Source of the DNA: Ephydatia muelleri
Taxonomy: Eukaryota > Porifera > Demospongiae > Spongillida > Spongillidae
Direction: 5' to 3'
Length of the DNA stretch: 64,000 nucleotides
Assembly: GCA_013339895.1 (NCBI GenBank)
Contig: JABACO010000009.1
Location: forward strand, 6,097,658-6,161,657
Part shown: piece after piece, positions 12,445 through 24,663 of the stretch
How positions within the stretch are numbered: position 1 is the stretch's first letter
How the letters are laid out: each line of letters starts with the position of its first letter
The notes under the pieces: model-generated
Told to the model about the DNA's origin: nothing
The model's database searches: none
What the model saw: the letters and a program-made list of their open reading frames with translations, nothing else
Made by a program: the position numbers and the translations under genes

Positions 12445-12548
12445 CATTTACTTGACCTGTTGTGTTGCATGTGAACATTCGTGTATGTATCACTGTTTGT
12501 CAATGATTAGTGCCAAGAATTTCATCAACACTGCATCCGACAAATATG

Positions 12549-13125
12549 GTTTGTATGTGGTATTGAGGGATGTATGTGCCTCTAGAGCGTATGTGGTATT
12601 GAGGGATATATGTGCCTCTAGAGCGTATGTGGTATTGAGGGATATATGTGCATCTAGAGTGTATGTGGTATTGAGGGATATATGTGCATCTAGTGTGTAT
12701 GTGGTATTGAGGGATATATGTGCATCTAGTGTATGTGGTATTGAGGGATATATGTGCATCTAGAGTGTATGTGGTATTGAGGGATATATGTGCCTCTAGA
12801 GTGTATGTGGTATTGAGGGATATATGTGCCTCTAGAGCGTATGTGGTATTGAGGGATATATGTGCATCTAGAGTGTATGTGGTATTGAGGGATATATGTG
12901 CCCTCTAGAGCGTATGTGGTATTGAGGGATATATGTGCATCTAGAGCGTATGTGGTATTGAGGGATATATGTGCATCTAGTGTGTATGTGATATTGAGGG
13001 ATATATGTGCATCTAGAGTGTATGTGGTATTGAGGGATATATATGCATCTAGAGCGTATGTGGTATTGAGGATATATGTGCATCTAGAGTGTATGTGGTA
13101 TTGAGGATATATGTGCATCTAGAGT
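12549..13125. repeat. 36-bp minisatellite, about 16 copies
   Basis: The unit starts GTATGTGGTATTGAGGGATA and continues TATGTGCATCTAGAGT or CCTCTAGAGC. It begins about 100 bp after the UBAP1-like stop, so it may sit in the 3' UTR. The 36-bp period keeps open a frame reading YVVLRDICASR; I regard this as incidental because there is no start context or splice link. 13126-14334 is unique sequence in which I see no gene. Confidence 0.95.
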
Positions 13126-14334
13126 GTAGGTGCATCTGTGTGGGATGGAATAAAAAATGGAGGTAACTTTCGAGTAGTGAAGGCTTGTACATTTGCTAAC
13201 AATCATACAAGATGTCAACCACCCACTGTTCTCTGCTGTGCTTTCACATCATGGAGGTTCTGGGTGCTTCGGGTGCCATTTCTTGCTTTGACAGCGGCAA
13301 CTGCTGTTATTCATTACAACTCTTCACTGCATGTATCTCCATCTCCACGTCTGTTGTTGTGACCATTTAATATGTTTCCTAGTTCTTCTACCCATTTTGT
13401 TAACCATTGCTTCATGGTTGATACTGAGAGTGATGTGTAACCTGCCTGCCATAGCCAGCCAGCCATCTGAATACAACGGTCACCTCCTCATTGCTGTTGG
13501 TTCGGGATGAGTTACTGTATTTTACGTGTATACACAACATGCGAGTAGTGCTGTTCTGTTGTGGTGTGATTATGGATGTGTGTGATTGTTGGTGGGTCAT
13601 TGCTATCCCGGCTTGGAGATCTATTAGGTGATGAAAGATTATGGTGCTCTGAAACTGTATCTTGCTGCGGGAATGGCGAATACCGGAACAATGTCTGAAC
13701 ATTCTCAAAAAGATGCAATTATGCTAATTTTAAGATGGTTGTTTGAATTTGTTGTGTGGCTGCAGCATGCAATAACTAGTATGGTATTGTTTTACAGCAT
13801 AAAAAGCAACAGGCAACTATAACAATGTGTGTTTGCAATCAAGCAAAGTTCAACGTGTTGTGAGCAGTCCTGCCTGTGTTCCTCTTTTGTACATTGAGCT
13901 CGTGATCCATCCAGACATGTACAAGTGTACAGCAAGGGTGACCGTCAAGGGGCCTCCTCGTTTACCTTGCATCATGGCATGACCTGGATACCATGACCTG
14001 GATACCACAGCAAGCCACAGTCTTTGTGCAGCCAGTTAGCCCGCATGGTTTGGTATAGAGACATTTGGAGTTTTGTCATTTGCCTCAAATAGATAGAAGG
14101 CTGCCCGAGGGCTGCCTATTGTTTTTTTTCTCCAAGGCAGTGTGATTGAAGACTAACTATGTCTAAGATACACGAATCACTTGAACATAGAGATCTATAA
14201 CACAGGTTGTAAACGAACAACGAAAAGGGGAGGGGCTATTTATGTAAAACAATCGGTATTTTAGAAGAAAAAAAATACTTCTTCTTGCCTGTCTCTTTGT
14301 TGTACTAGCGGCGAGGGCAGACTCACTGTTAAAT

Positions 14335-17300
14335 ATGATCAACATCTTGACGCTGCTGATTTGCGTTGCAATAGGTAAGTTAGTTGTTCCTTGCAGAATC
14401 GCTCCATACTATAAACCATATACGATACTACGCGCTGGATGAGCGATCAGCATGCACGAGCAAGCCTACAAATGCATGCGTGCAGCCTTTCACAGCTGTA
14501 GGCGTGCTTGTGCTGTACGGTAGCGATGTGCGTATATCCAATAAATCACTTCCAGACCACGTACACCTTCCGGTGTCTTGCAGGCGGCGGTTGTGGGTCC
14601 ACGTATGTAAAGACAGATCGCATGTCCTACTTCGTTATCATATGAGCCCTTAGATCTAACACCAAATTTTGCTTAGACCGTTACGCCTACGAATCCATGC
14701 CCGCCGTTCTGTAGTAAACTCTGGCACTTCAAGATGCACCGATTTAGTCCATGCACATTAGAAACAGACCAAGCATGGGCTTCCGCAACTGCGCAAGAAC
14801 TTTTAATACACACGTAAGGATTAACGATATTCCACGCATCAGTCTCAACCGCAATGGGAGCAGTTATCAGCACCTTCAACTGCAGAGGTGTCGGAACGCC
14901 CTTAATGGAGATTATGGAGTGACAACTTTTCCATGTATGGTGAAAATGGATGAATAACATTACCACTTCATAGTTGACAAGCCATTCTAGTTGATCTGGA
15001 AGATTTAACATCTTTTTAAAAAAGAAACTTGTGAGTATAGGTTCATCATTATGCATGCAGATTATGGGTTGCTTGCCATAGCCTGTATACGTGAGCAATC
15101 CCTTTTGTTAGCTTCAGGATAATTAACTGTTACGTACTGCAGTATCATGAAGAACCTGTTAAAAAATCATCCAGAAAAAAACCCATTGAAGAACCAGACT
15201 ATTGGGGTTACAGCAATTGACAGCTCCCTACCTTGAATCTGACTATTGAATTTACCCAACATGATAGTCTCTATTCTCAAATATATTATCTTTGGTAACA
15301 GGATCATATTTACAAGAACCTTATGCTATGTCATCTTTGTGCATTCGGTGTGCATTTCTACCTGGACATTGGCTTTTGGAAAAATACAAGCCCACAATGT
15401 CTTTTTCTATGGGGTACTATTAATGGCACAATGAGATGCATATGCACCACCATTGCTATGAATGTGACGTAATTTCCAAACCAAAGGTCAAGTTCACAAA
15501 GTGGTTAGGAATTGTATGCAGAACAATTTAGTATCAAGAGTATTTATGGGTGTGCATGCAGAACCTGACATTTTAATTGAAAGTGAACCCAGTCGGCCTT
15601 TTTGAAAGTGTTTCGTATTCTTTTCTATTGTGGTGTACTGCAGGTCCACACAATGGCACTATAATAGCAATAGAGCATGACTCCCTTAAGTATTCTCATG
15701 CATGTTTGACTGGGTACTTAATCCATTTTTTTACCCATCCTACTGCTGTTTTGCTGACACACGGACATACACTCGTTACACACATGTTGCAAAACACACC
15801 ATGGGTGCGCGATTAGCTGCCAGAACAAGTGATGCAGTATTTGTAGGCCATGAGGTAAGCCATTCTGTGCTGTTGTTTGCATGACTGTAACCGAGACCAC
15901 TGCCTATTCCATGTCTTCCTGTGCCATATTCCATGTCTTCACTACTCGCACCAGCTTGCTGTGTGTCAATCCTGAAACCTTTATTACTATACTTTACTTA
16001 CATTATATAACGGACTGGCGCAACCATGAAGAAATCACCTGTTATGACTACTTGCAAGATGTGCGAAGGTCTAACTATGTTGCTAGGCAACTCTATGAAG
16101 GACAGTGTGTCACAGGTACTCAAGTGTTGCTTTTTTTTCGCTTTAAATGACTGTGGCATCCACACCTTTCCCTTTCCAGATTGCTGGCAAGGAAAGACTG
16201 TATAAGGAATGTGAAACATCAGGCATTTACAGTCAGATGGTTTGTCTTACCTTGCAGTGGGCGATTTGGGGTGTACTTATACCTCTTGTTGCTCTCCCAA
16301 TATCAGTGCACCACACTTGTTGGTAACCACTATGTAGATATGTGGGCACTCCTTGCCATGGAAATGGTTAGTGTGTCGTGTGTGTGTGAATTCAAGCATG
16401 TAAAATAGGATGTGTACGCATATGCAATTGTTCGTTGCACAGGAGCCAGATGTCGTCTGCTCAAAGTTGGAACTTTGCACAAACACTTCTGTTCAGGCAC
16501 GTTTTGAACCCTTGCTACAGGATTTGGTCAATTAATCATACACTAGCTAGCGATGACCATATTTGAGAGCTATTGACCACTGGGCAGCTACAGTGAGGAA
16601 ATGACACACACACAAAAAAAAAATTGTTTCCATGTGGTTCTACATATATTGTATCCTGTTTCTCTTTTTCCTCTATATGCGTTCATCTGTCATTTCTGTC
16701 TCTCCCTCATATACCATTTAAAATGCACTCAAATTTATTTGGAACAGATTGATTTGTGCCCAATATGTGAAAGCATCTTGCCTCAAGTGCAAGTGATTGT
16801 GGACAAAGCCAGCACTGAGGTATGTGATATTCCTCATGATCCATCAAGGCCTAGCTCAGTATCCTGCTCCTATCAGGTGGAGGTATGCACACTGATGGAG
16901 ATATTGTGTAACCAGCTACCTTACGATCCTGAGGTTTTTGCTGCTGTAAGTTGCATGTAGGAGGAGACAACAGTAAGCTTGTGACAATGAAGCAGCTGCA
17001 GTGATGAATGGGTTAAATATTGATATGTGCCTCATGTCTATTAATTAATTATCAAACAGTGCAACAACGATATCCAAACGAAGCTGCCCAAAATTTGGAC
17101 TACACTGAAGGATTGTGTGGTAAGTATTGGGAATGGTTTATATTAAATCGAGTGAAAATTAGCGGGAAACAAAGTTGATGTAAATTGTTATATAATTGTG
17201 ATATGTTCCATGCATGCCATATGCTACAATCATGTTCATATTTGCTATAGAGTTCAATTTTTACTTTCTTTTATCGAATCATATGTGAGTGAGCATTGAT

Positions 17301-18990
17301 TAAATTGGCACTTATTTGAAATAATTCAATTCACAAATGGGATTGCCCTCATATTTCATTATTATTAATTTGAAGATTAACCTCATTCTATAAATTAGAG
17401 GACAATTTATATTGCAATCAAGTAACTGGTTGGCACACAAATGGGAAAACCCTTATTTATGTTCTCAAGCATGCCATTATGTTTGAGAGGCTCACAGGTG
17501 AAGTGAAGAAGTTGGCTTGGGTTTGATGATGGGACACCTCTACTCTATCTTAGGTTGATTGAGGGACATATCATTATCAAAGTTATGATAGACTGATACT
17601 ATTAATTTTCCTGTTTTTATTTTGTTGACATTACTTCAACTTGATTGTAGAGGGTTTGATTTAGTGTATTATATTCAACAAACTAGATATTATGTGATGC
17701 TATAAAATCTGTATACTGAGTTATAGTTCTCAAAAGTAAGGTACCATATTTGTAAGAGACCTTGTGTATGCATTAAGATAGACTAATGATTCAATAGATA
17801 TACTGTAACAATCCCATAGTGCTATATAAATACTGTTTGAATGACCTATACCAATCTCATTGCAATTAATTTCCTTACGTTTCGCAGGACAATGCTACAG
17901 CTTGCTGTATCAAGCTTAAAGCATGCAAAGCGTCAGATCCAATGCCTTTCACTCCTGACTTTGTCGAGAATTCTATATCCAATGTGCAAGACAATGCCAC
18001 ATGCCCACCTGTATGTCACTGCAGTGTAGTGTATGACACACTCATGAGGTGCATGTACACACACATGTACCTACCTCGTGCCTGATGCTGCTGTAGTGCA
18101 CACACACACTCCTGTGCATTCCTGAAAATGTGAGATTGTTTTGTCACTTCCGTCTGTTTCATGCGCAATAATTGGAACAGTTAAATTGCACTACCTGTGA
18201 GGGGGCACTTGCCCAGCTGCAGTTCATTGTGGATAGCAACTCTACGGAGGTACCAATCATGTCAGAAATCATATCAATAATACATTAAATTGTGTTTTTT
18301 TAACCTTAGCAAAATATATTTGATCTGCTGCAGCTGGCATGTGGAGAGTTACCTTCACCTTACTACCAAGATTTGGTATGTGGAAAATTGCTTTTAGTCA
18401 GCATATTTGTGTATGTGTGACTATGAATGCAATGTCATGTCACACTTTTTTTTGAACAGTGTAATGAATTCATGCAGAACAATTTCTCTGTATATTGGGG
18501 TAAACTGAAGACTTGTTTAGTAAGTTGCGATACTGTGCTTTACGTTTCATTTTATTAAAAAATATGGGGGGTGATAAAATGCTGTCTGAGAATGTTGTGA
18601 ATGTGTATGCAGAAGAACACAGACATTTTACGTGACTAGAATGTTAATATTAGTTGGTGATGTGCAGTTGGATTGCACTTCATCTATTAATTGTTTCTTA
18701 ATCAATTACTTTCATCGTGGAATTTAGGATTGCCAGCAGAGCATGTTTGTATAGTTTCAAATATTAGCTGGGACATCTATAGTAATTGCTACATGTACAT
18801 TCTATTTATCTGACTGGTGTTTAATTTTGCATCTGACTCGTGTTATCACTGTGTTTCTAATTTGATGTGGTACCCCTACAGGATAATCCAAAAAACCTGC
18901 TGCACCACTCTTCGTGCGTGTAATTCAACTGCTTTTGATATCGACTTCTTAGCAGAAGGATTGTCCAAAAGGAGCTTGAAAAATCATTGA
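14335..18990 (+). CDS. Secreted protein with three saposin-B domains
   Basis: Saposin-B domains are small Cys-bridged helical bundles that bind lipids in lysosomes or outside the cell. Exon 1 (14335-14374) encodes a signal peptide MINILTLLICVAI; exon 2 is 15817-15854. Domain 1 is in 16032-16115, 16180-16239, 16307-16366 and 16443 onward, with CKMCEGL and EPDVVCSKLELC. Domain 2 is in 16748-16819, 16877-16945, 17060-17119 and 17888-18010, with LCPICESI and ACCIKLKAC. Domain 3 is in 18181-18249, 18334-18375, 18460-18519 and 18882 onward, with LNCTTCEGAL. Almost all junctions are phase 0 and each domain has the same exon pattern, so domains arose by block duplication. In the last exon the six-A run at 18890-18895 puts the expected CCTTLRAC ending out of frame: the direct reading stops at 18921-18923, the other frame at 18988-18990. 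The donor after exon 6 is unclear (AAT TAA read-through or a GC donor). The family is firm; lysosomal or antimicrobial roles are both possible. Confidence 0.85.
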
Positions 18991-21637
18991 AACAGTGTGC
19001 GAATGGTCTGCTCTAACTGCAATATATTCTTGAAACATGTTGACATATGTGCAGATGATGACATGATGTGTGAATACATAAACCTTGGTTAATTTATTAT
19101 TATTTTTAATGTTATAAAAGACACATAACCTGATGATACATAACATTAATATCTAACATTCCAATGGTTTTATTTTTCACTGGATAATATAATGAATTAG
19201 TTAAGAATTTCCAAGGTACAATGTCTATGCATCCAGATGTGTTAATTTAATATGGTAACAAAGTTAGCTGTCTTGCAGTGTCAGCTCCATTTTGCATGCT
19301 CTTTTTCATCCAATGGTCACAGCACATGGAATCTAGGTGTACAACCAGCTTGAACGTGATGTGATTTAAAAACTAAGCTATTTAAACTACAAACTAACTT
19401 TTCATGTGACCATTTAACTAAATTGTCAACTTAACTGAGTTTGGGTCAAAACCAGTGTAGTTATAACTGAAACAACATGGGATAATGTAATACGTAATGA
19501 TTTTTACTTAACTGCACAAACATCTGTAGTTAACTGAACCTAACTACTCTCATAAACCTTTAATTAACTACATCACTAGAGTACATGAATTAAAGTTATG
19601 CACACTTATGGTACAATTGGCTTATATTTAATGAAGTGATTATCACATGTGCACAGTCATACACACAATTGCATACAGACCTGTTGCAGCAGATGCATCA
19701 GTAGAGCAATGAAGATATCAAAGAGTTCAAGTGCATGGTTCAAATTTATCCACTAATGTAATGACCATACAAGGAATCAGAGGGAACATCAGTATCCAGA
19801 AGAATCTCTTTGATTCTTGAATGTGTTCTACATGATGGGTAATGTCTAAAATTGATGAAGGAAGAAGAGTTTGGGATGAAAGGTGTGTGTTGGGAAATTC
19901 CTCCCTCTATCTTCCCTCCCTATTTCATCCCCTCCCCCCTCTCTCCTCCCTCCATCCCTCCATCCCTCCCTCCCTCACCCCTCCAGCTCTTTTTCCTTCA
20001 AATACACTACATCATGTCTCTGATGGTCCTATCTCTAGTGGGGATTTCCCCTGCTGGAGAGGTGCTATCCTCTTGGAGGGAGGGGCTTTTCGCCAAGTTG
20101 TTGATAGTAAAATCACAATTGTGGTCTTTATGTCCATTGATGGCTAACAAAGGTTGTATCGATTATGACTCCTCTGAACACTGGGGCCTGTGACCATGTT
20201 AATGTGACCATTCTCTTTGTCAGCCAAGAACAGATACTTCCCATTTGGATGGGAATGGGCACCTCCCCCACTGGGTCGACGCCATCCTTGGTGAAACTTA
20301 CCACTCAGCTGTTGCAGTAACCATTGGCAACGTTAAACATGGTCGGTCTATCCATGAAGGGAACTAATGGATCACTGATACAGTGGCTATGCACCCAAAT
20401 AACTGTGTTTCTTTCTCTATCAACAGGTCTAAATGGTTGCCATAGCAACACTGTCTAACATATTAGATCTGTGATCATACGACTGTAACACTGTCAATGT
20501 GTGCCTGTGCTCACATGTCAAATGCCCATTCCCATACCCATGCCCATTCCCATACACATGCCCATTCCCATACACATGCCCATTCCCATACCCATGCCCA
20601 TGCCCATTCCCATACACATGCCCATTCCCATACACATGCCCATTCCCATACACATGCATTCCCATATTCCTCTTCTAACTTGTACAGGCATTCTCCCGAC
20701 AGGCATGCACGCTCAAGTGCCAAGGGGCGTGGCACTTTATTACTTGTGGGGGAACACTTTTTACAAACTCTTCATACAAGTTAAGAGTGATGTGCCTGAA
20801 TTAAATGGCACAAGCACCTCTGAGCACCTGAGTCTTTTCTTTTTCTAATGACACGTTTGCAGATTACTTCACAGTAGCTCCCCCCCCCCTCCAAACCCAT
20901 TGCAGCCAATGCCAGTGTCGATCCCTGCCTTTCTGGAACCCATGCCAGGTGACCAACCAGAAGGAAGTGTGTCTGCAGTTGGCACCATCCCCTCACCAGC
21001 CACTGTAGTGACAGTGTCCTCCTATAGCCTGGTCCAGTTCATTGCTGTCTTTGGACCTCTGCTGTGGTCATCAGCATCATGATAGCTGCTTCTCAAATCA
21101 GCGGATGAGATGATTGGCACTGAACAGAACGCCAATAAGACAATCCAGACCCTGTTAGGAAGTGTACATGGAGGAAAGTGTCAGCATAGGTGGAGGCAAA
21201 CCAAATCATGTGGGCTTTACAAAGCCCAAATTTACAATCCAGCGAGTCAAGTGGTCATGCTGTTTCAGTTGTGTGATAGTTTTTGGAATGCATTTTTGAA
21301 TATTTACGTGGTGTTGGCCTACCTCCTCCCGTTCCCGTAACAGCGCTATGACCAACTCAAGCTGCTATTTCAGAGAAACTAGTTTATTTTAAATTGCACA
21401 CTACGTGATAAGGAGAGTAATTGTTGCACATTATGATTATCATTTTTAGTAAGGGACCGATGTGTGGGCATAGCCCGCGTGTAGTACAATTCGGGCTACT
21501 GTTTATTCAAAGTTGGCCATAAACGAGACAATGAGATTTACATGTTTATTGAGTGTGCCGATATTGCGTCACGCAAACTGTCCTGAACCGTTTGTAGTCG
21601 TTGGAACGCCTCATGCGCACTAAATAAGAATAATAAA
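18991..21637. other. Intergenic: TTAACT-rich stretch, CCCATTCCCATACACATG array, no clear gene
   Basis: The motif TTAACT/TAACTA recurs about ten times at 19370-19600. A C/T-rich patch lies at 19900-19990. An 18-bp repeat CCCATTCCCATACACATG (about eight copies) is at 20522-20655. C10 is at 20880-20889. I could not confirm a gene here. Confidence 0.7.
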
Positions 21638-22651
21638 ATGGCATTGCGTTGGGGAATATGTGGATCAGGGAAGATAGCTCATGACTTTGTTGTTGCGCTG
21701 CAGTCGCTTCCCGAGTCCCAGCACCAGGTTGTGGCGGTTGCCGCAAGGTCTCTAGACTCTGCCACGAAATTTGCGCGGGAGCACCGCATCCCACGTGCGT
21801 ACGGGTCGTACGAGAATCTAGCCAGAGATGAGGGAGTAGATGTTGTGTACGTGGCCACCATTCACCCAACCCATCTGCAGTGCAGCCTCCAGATGATAGA
21901 GGCCAAGAAGCCTGTGCTGTGCGAGAAGCCGCTGACAATGAACGCTAAGGAGACAGCGACGCTCATCAAAGCGGCGAGAGATGGGGGCGTGTTCCTGATG
22001 GAGGCAGTGTGGACAAGATTTTTCCCCGCCATCGTGAAACTGAAAAGCATGATCGATGAGGGTGCAATCGGTCAGGTTAAATACATGTCAGCCAATTTTG
22101 GATTTCAGCGGCAACCAGACGGTGGATCAGATGAGCGGGCTCGGCTTACCGACCCAGCGCTGGGCGGGGGTGCGGTTCTTGACGTGGGCGTGTACGTGAT
22201 CAACTTAGCGACAATGGTGTTTGGCGGGGACCGTCCCGAGTCCATTTACGCCTCTGGCTGGCTCACTGACACCGGGGTGGACGATTTTGCAGCCGTTACA
22301 TTAAAGTACTCAGGAGAGAGAGTTGCACAGCTCACCTGCACAATTGGATTGGACCTCCCAAACGAGGCCATTGTGGTGGGAACAAAGGGAACTCTTAAAT
22401 TACCTTGCCCTTTCTGGTGTCCTTCCAAACTGGAGACCCCTACAGGGACACTGGAATTCCCTTTGCCTTCTGTCCATAAACCCACTGTGTTCAGAAATGG
22501 CTCTGGCATGAGTTATGAGGCAGAAGAAGTTAGGGCATGTCTGATAGCTTCAAAACAGGAGAGCTGTCACATGACTCTTGACCAAAGTCAGGTGATAGCA
22601 GACGTAATGGATGATGTTATGAAGCAGTTGGGTGTGACATACTATGTGTAG
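21638..22651 (+). CDS. DHDH: Dimeric dihydrodiol dehydrogenase family (Gfo/Idh/MocA), single exon
   Basis: A 337-residue protein, close to the 334 of human DHDH, which oxidises trans-dihydrodiols and D-xylose with NADP+ in the cytosol. The N-terminal Rossmann fold shows GICGSGKIAHDF at residues 6-17. The EKP motif at 96-98 puts its lysine at residue 97, as in the mammalian enzyme. The C-terminal alpha/beta domain carries GGGAVLDVGVYVINLA around 176-191. The chosen ATG gives the N-terminus expected for the family. There is no intron, unlike the UBAP1 and saposin genes nearby. AATAAA at about 22746 could serve polyadenylation. It converges on the alpha-galactosidase gene 650 bp away. The exact substrate (dihydrodiol, xylose or another sugar) cannot be told from sequence. 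Confidence 0.93.
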   Translation: MALRWGICGSGKIAHDFVVALQSLPESQHQVVAVAARSLDSATKFAREHRIPRAYGSYENLARDEGVDVVYVATIHPTHLQCSLQMIEAKKPVLCEKPLTMNAKETATLIKAARDGGVFLMEAVWTRFFPAIVKLKSMIDEGAIGQVKYMSANFGFQRQPDGGSDERARLTDPALGGGAVLDVGVYVINLATMVFGGDRPESIYASGWLTDTGVDDFAAVTLKYSGERVAQLTCTIGLDLPNEAIVVGTKGTLKLPCPFWCPSKLETPTGTLEFPLPSVHKPTVFRNGSGMSYEAEEVRACLIASKQESCHMTLDQSQVIADVMDDVMKQLGVTYYV

Positions 22652-23298
22652 TTCCTTCCAGTGTTTGGAAGGTCACAAATGTAACATGTGTGGAGTAACT
22701 CCATATTGTAAATGATGAAAAAATTCACAATCAACTCATGTAAAAATAAATCCAGCTTCCTAATTATTATAATATAGTAAGCTGGGAAGACAATATGACA
22801 TAATTAATAATTAGTTTTGGAAGGGAGTGTGTACTCAGGAGTTGCAGGGGAAGTTGGAGAGCAACAGAAGCATGACAGCAATGTTGCACCACGTACCCCT
22901 TTAATTGTTAAGGTTAATAGGGGTTGGGGCATGTAGCAATCAGTCATGTGGCTCAAATACAAATTCATTTACCAATGTATGCAATCAAGGTACTCTCATT
23001 TGGGCATCACTTTGATGTGCCAAAAATGCTAGCACACTTCTATCCCGTTATGGATTATCTGATGGTAGGGGTGATTTAACAGACTCTGTGTTAATTCCTA
23101 AGCTGTTTCCATTCATGCACTGTAAAATAAAAATAAAAATAATTAATCTAAATAAATCAATAGCCTATTAGACACAGCCAATAACATATCCTAGTGACAA
23201 GCAACAGAGAGAAGCAAGGCATCGTCAAACAAACAAGAACATGACATTATTCTAGTCATAAAAGGTCACTAGCACACTATCATGGTGAAGCACGTTTA
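22652..23298. other. Convergent intergenic region with a short hairpin
   Basis: CCTTCCA and TGGAAGG form a perfect 7-bp stem with a 5-nt loop just after the DHDH stop (about 22658-22676). The rest is AT-rich; AAATAAAAATAAAAATAA lies near 23127. No gene seen. Confidence 0.7.
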
Positions 23299-24441
23299 TC
23301 AGTTTTGAGGCAAAACGCGATACATCACAACTCCATGAGCAGGCACATCGGCTGTCACACTTCCCTTCATCACTCCCACAGTTTGATGCTGCCAGAGGTC
23401 CCTCACAGCAGCAGCTGTGTTGGGGTCAAGGGGCAGATCCGCCCACCACGCTGTTATGGTGGCAGCAGTGTCAGCACGGTTCAGAAGGACGACAGCAAAG
23501 GCATTATCAGACAGTGGTGCAGACCACACCTCCGAGTCCCCTGTTACGTTGATCTTACGGCCTTGCACGCCTTTTGAATCCTGATTGACAGCAATCACCT
23601 CCACATTGGTAAGGATACGGAACGTGTCACTGCTCATGGACCTCACATCTGCGCCGATCAGCAGAGGGGCCTTCATCAAGCACCACAGGCTGAAGTGGGT
23701 CTCGTACTCTGTAGTGGTCATTCCTCCATTGCCAACCTCCAGCATGTCTGGGTCGTTCCAACCACCTGGTCCAGCAAACTGAGCCCACAGGTTGTTTTGG
23801 TCGGCTCTGGTGATCATGGAGTTCCAGCTGTCACTGATGTCACCTGTTGTGCGCCAGCTGTTTCCCACCACTGGAGCCCATGTCGCGGGGTCTTCTACGC
23901 CCCACTCGCACATGGAGAAGAATATAGAGCGTCCGGTTTTATTGAGTGCGTCACGCATGACGGGGTATCGCACTTTAGGATCAATTCCGTCATCGTTGCA
24001 GTTGTCATACTTGAGATAGTCCACACCCCATCCCGCGTACGTCTGCGCATCGTTCGTTTCGTACCCCAGAGAGCCTGGTCTTCCCGCGCAAGTTTTGTTT
24101 CCGGCATCGCTGTATACGCCAAACAGCAGTCCCTTTGAGTGGACGTAGTTGGCGAGGTCAGCTATACCTTTGGGGAACGAGTTAGGATCCGCTTGCACGA
24201 TGCCGCTCGAATCTCTGCTCGACGCCCAGCAGTCGTCGATGTTGACGTAACGATATCCAAATTTGTTGAGACCAGATGAAATGAAAGCATCTGCCGTCTG
24301 CCTTATGATGTCGTCGTTAATGCCGCACCCAAAGTGGTTCCAGGAATTCCAGCCCATCTGCGGAACCTTTCCCAACCCATTGTCCAAGCCAAATGCAAAC
24401 GTAATCAGCAAACTAAGAGCCAGTAGAGCTAGCACGCTCAT
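23299..24441 (-). CDS. GH27 alpha-galactosidase, secreted, single exon
   Basis: A 380-residue retaining glycosidase that removes terminal alpha-galactose. Residues 1-18 are a signal peptide ending in FAFG, and the mature protein starts [21 protein letters not shown]. The nucleophile is D146 in YLKYDNC and the acid/base is D201 in [10 protein letters not shown]. Their spacing of 55 residues matches plant enzymes (D130 and D185 in rice). The C-terminal Greek-key domain follows [24 protein letters not shown] and YLKYDNC are typical of plant, amoeba and bacterial GH27; animal lysosomal GLA and NAGA read MGWLHWERFMC-like and LLKFDGC. The gene has no intron. Its role may be lysosomal, digestive or symbiosis-related. 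Horizontal origin is possible but unproved. Confidence 0.95.
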   Translation of the reverse strand: MSVLALLALSLLITFAFGLDNGLGKVPQMGWNSWNHFGCGINDDIIRQTADAFISSGLNKFGYRYVNIDDCWASSRDSSGIVQADPNSFPKGIADLANYVHSKGLLFGVYSDAGNKTCAGRPGSLGYETNDAQTYAGWGVDYLKYDNCNDDGIDPKVRYPVMRDALNKTGRSIFFSMCEWGVEDPATWAPVVGNSWRTTGDISDSWNSMITRADQNNLWAQFAGPGGWNDPDMLEVGNGGMTTTEYETHFSLWCLMKAPLLIGADVRSMSSDTFRILTNVEVIAVNQDSKGVQGRKINVTGDSEVWSAPLSDNAFAVVLLNRADTAATITAWWADLPLDPNTAAAVRDLWQHQTVGVMKGSVTADVPAHGVVMYRVLPQN

Positions 24442-24663
24442 TTTCAGGGGCGGTCCAAGTACCTATGAATTTAATTAGGGGCGCTGTGCTTGCAATTGCG
24501 CACTTCGTAGCCATGCATAGATCAATATCTGTGTTGTAACGGCTGTTGAATCGTCCACCCGGGCTTAATTTTTGGCTGCTTGGAGCACCGTCATAATAAT
24601 ATAATGAACAGAGCACAAAAACTAGTTTGTATGGATTCTAATAATTTAATTATTCACAAAATG

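Noticed and set aside
20150-20345. Possible - strand exon (HSHPNGKYLFLADKENG) of a beta-propeller lactonase
   Set aside because: The match is short, no matching exons are nearby, and no frame continues it.
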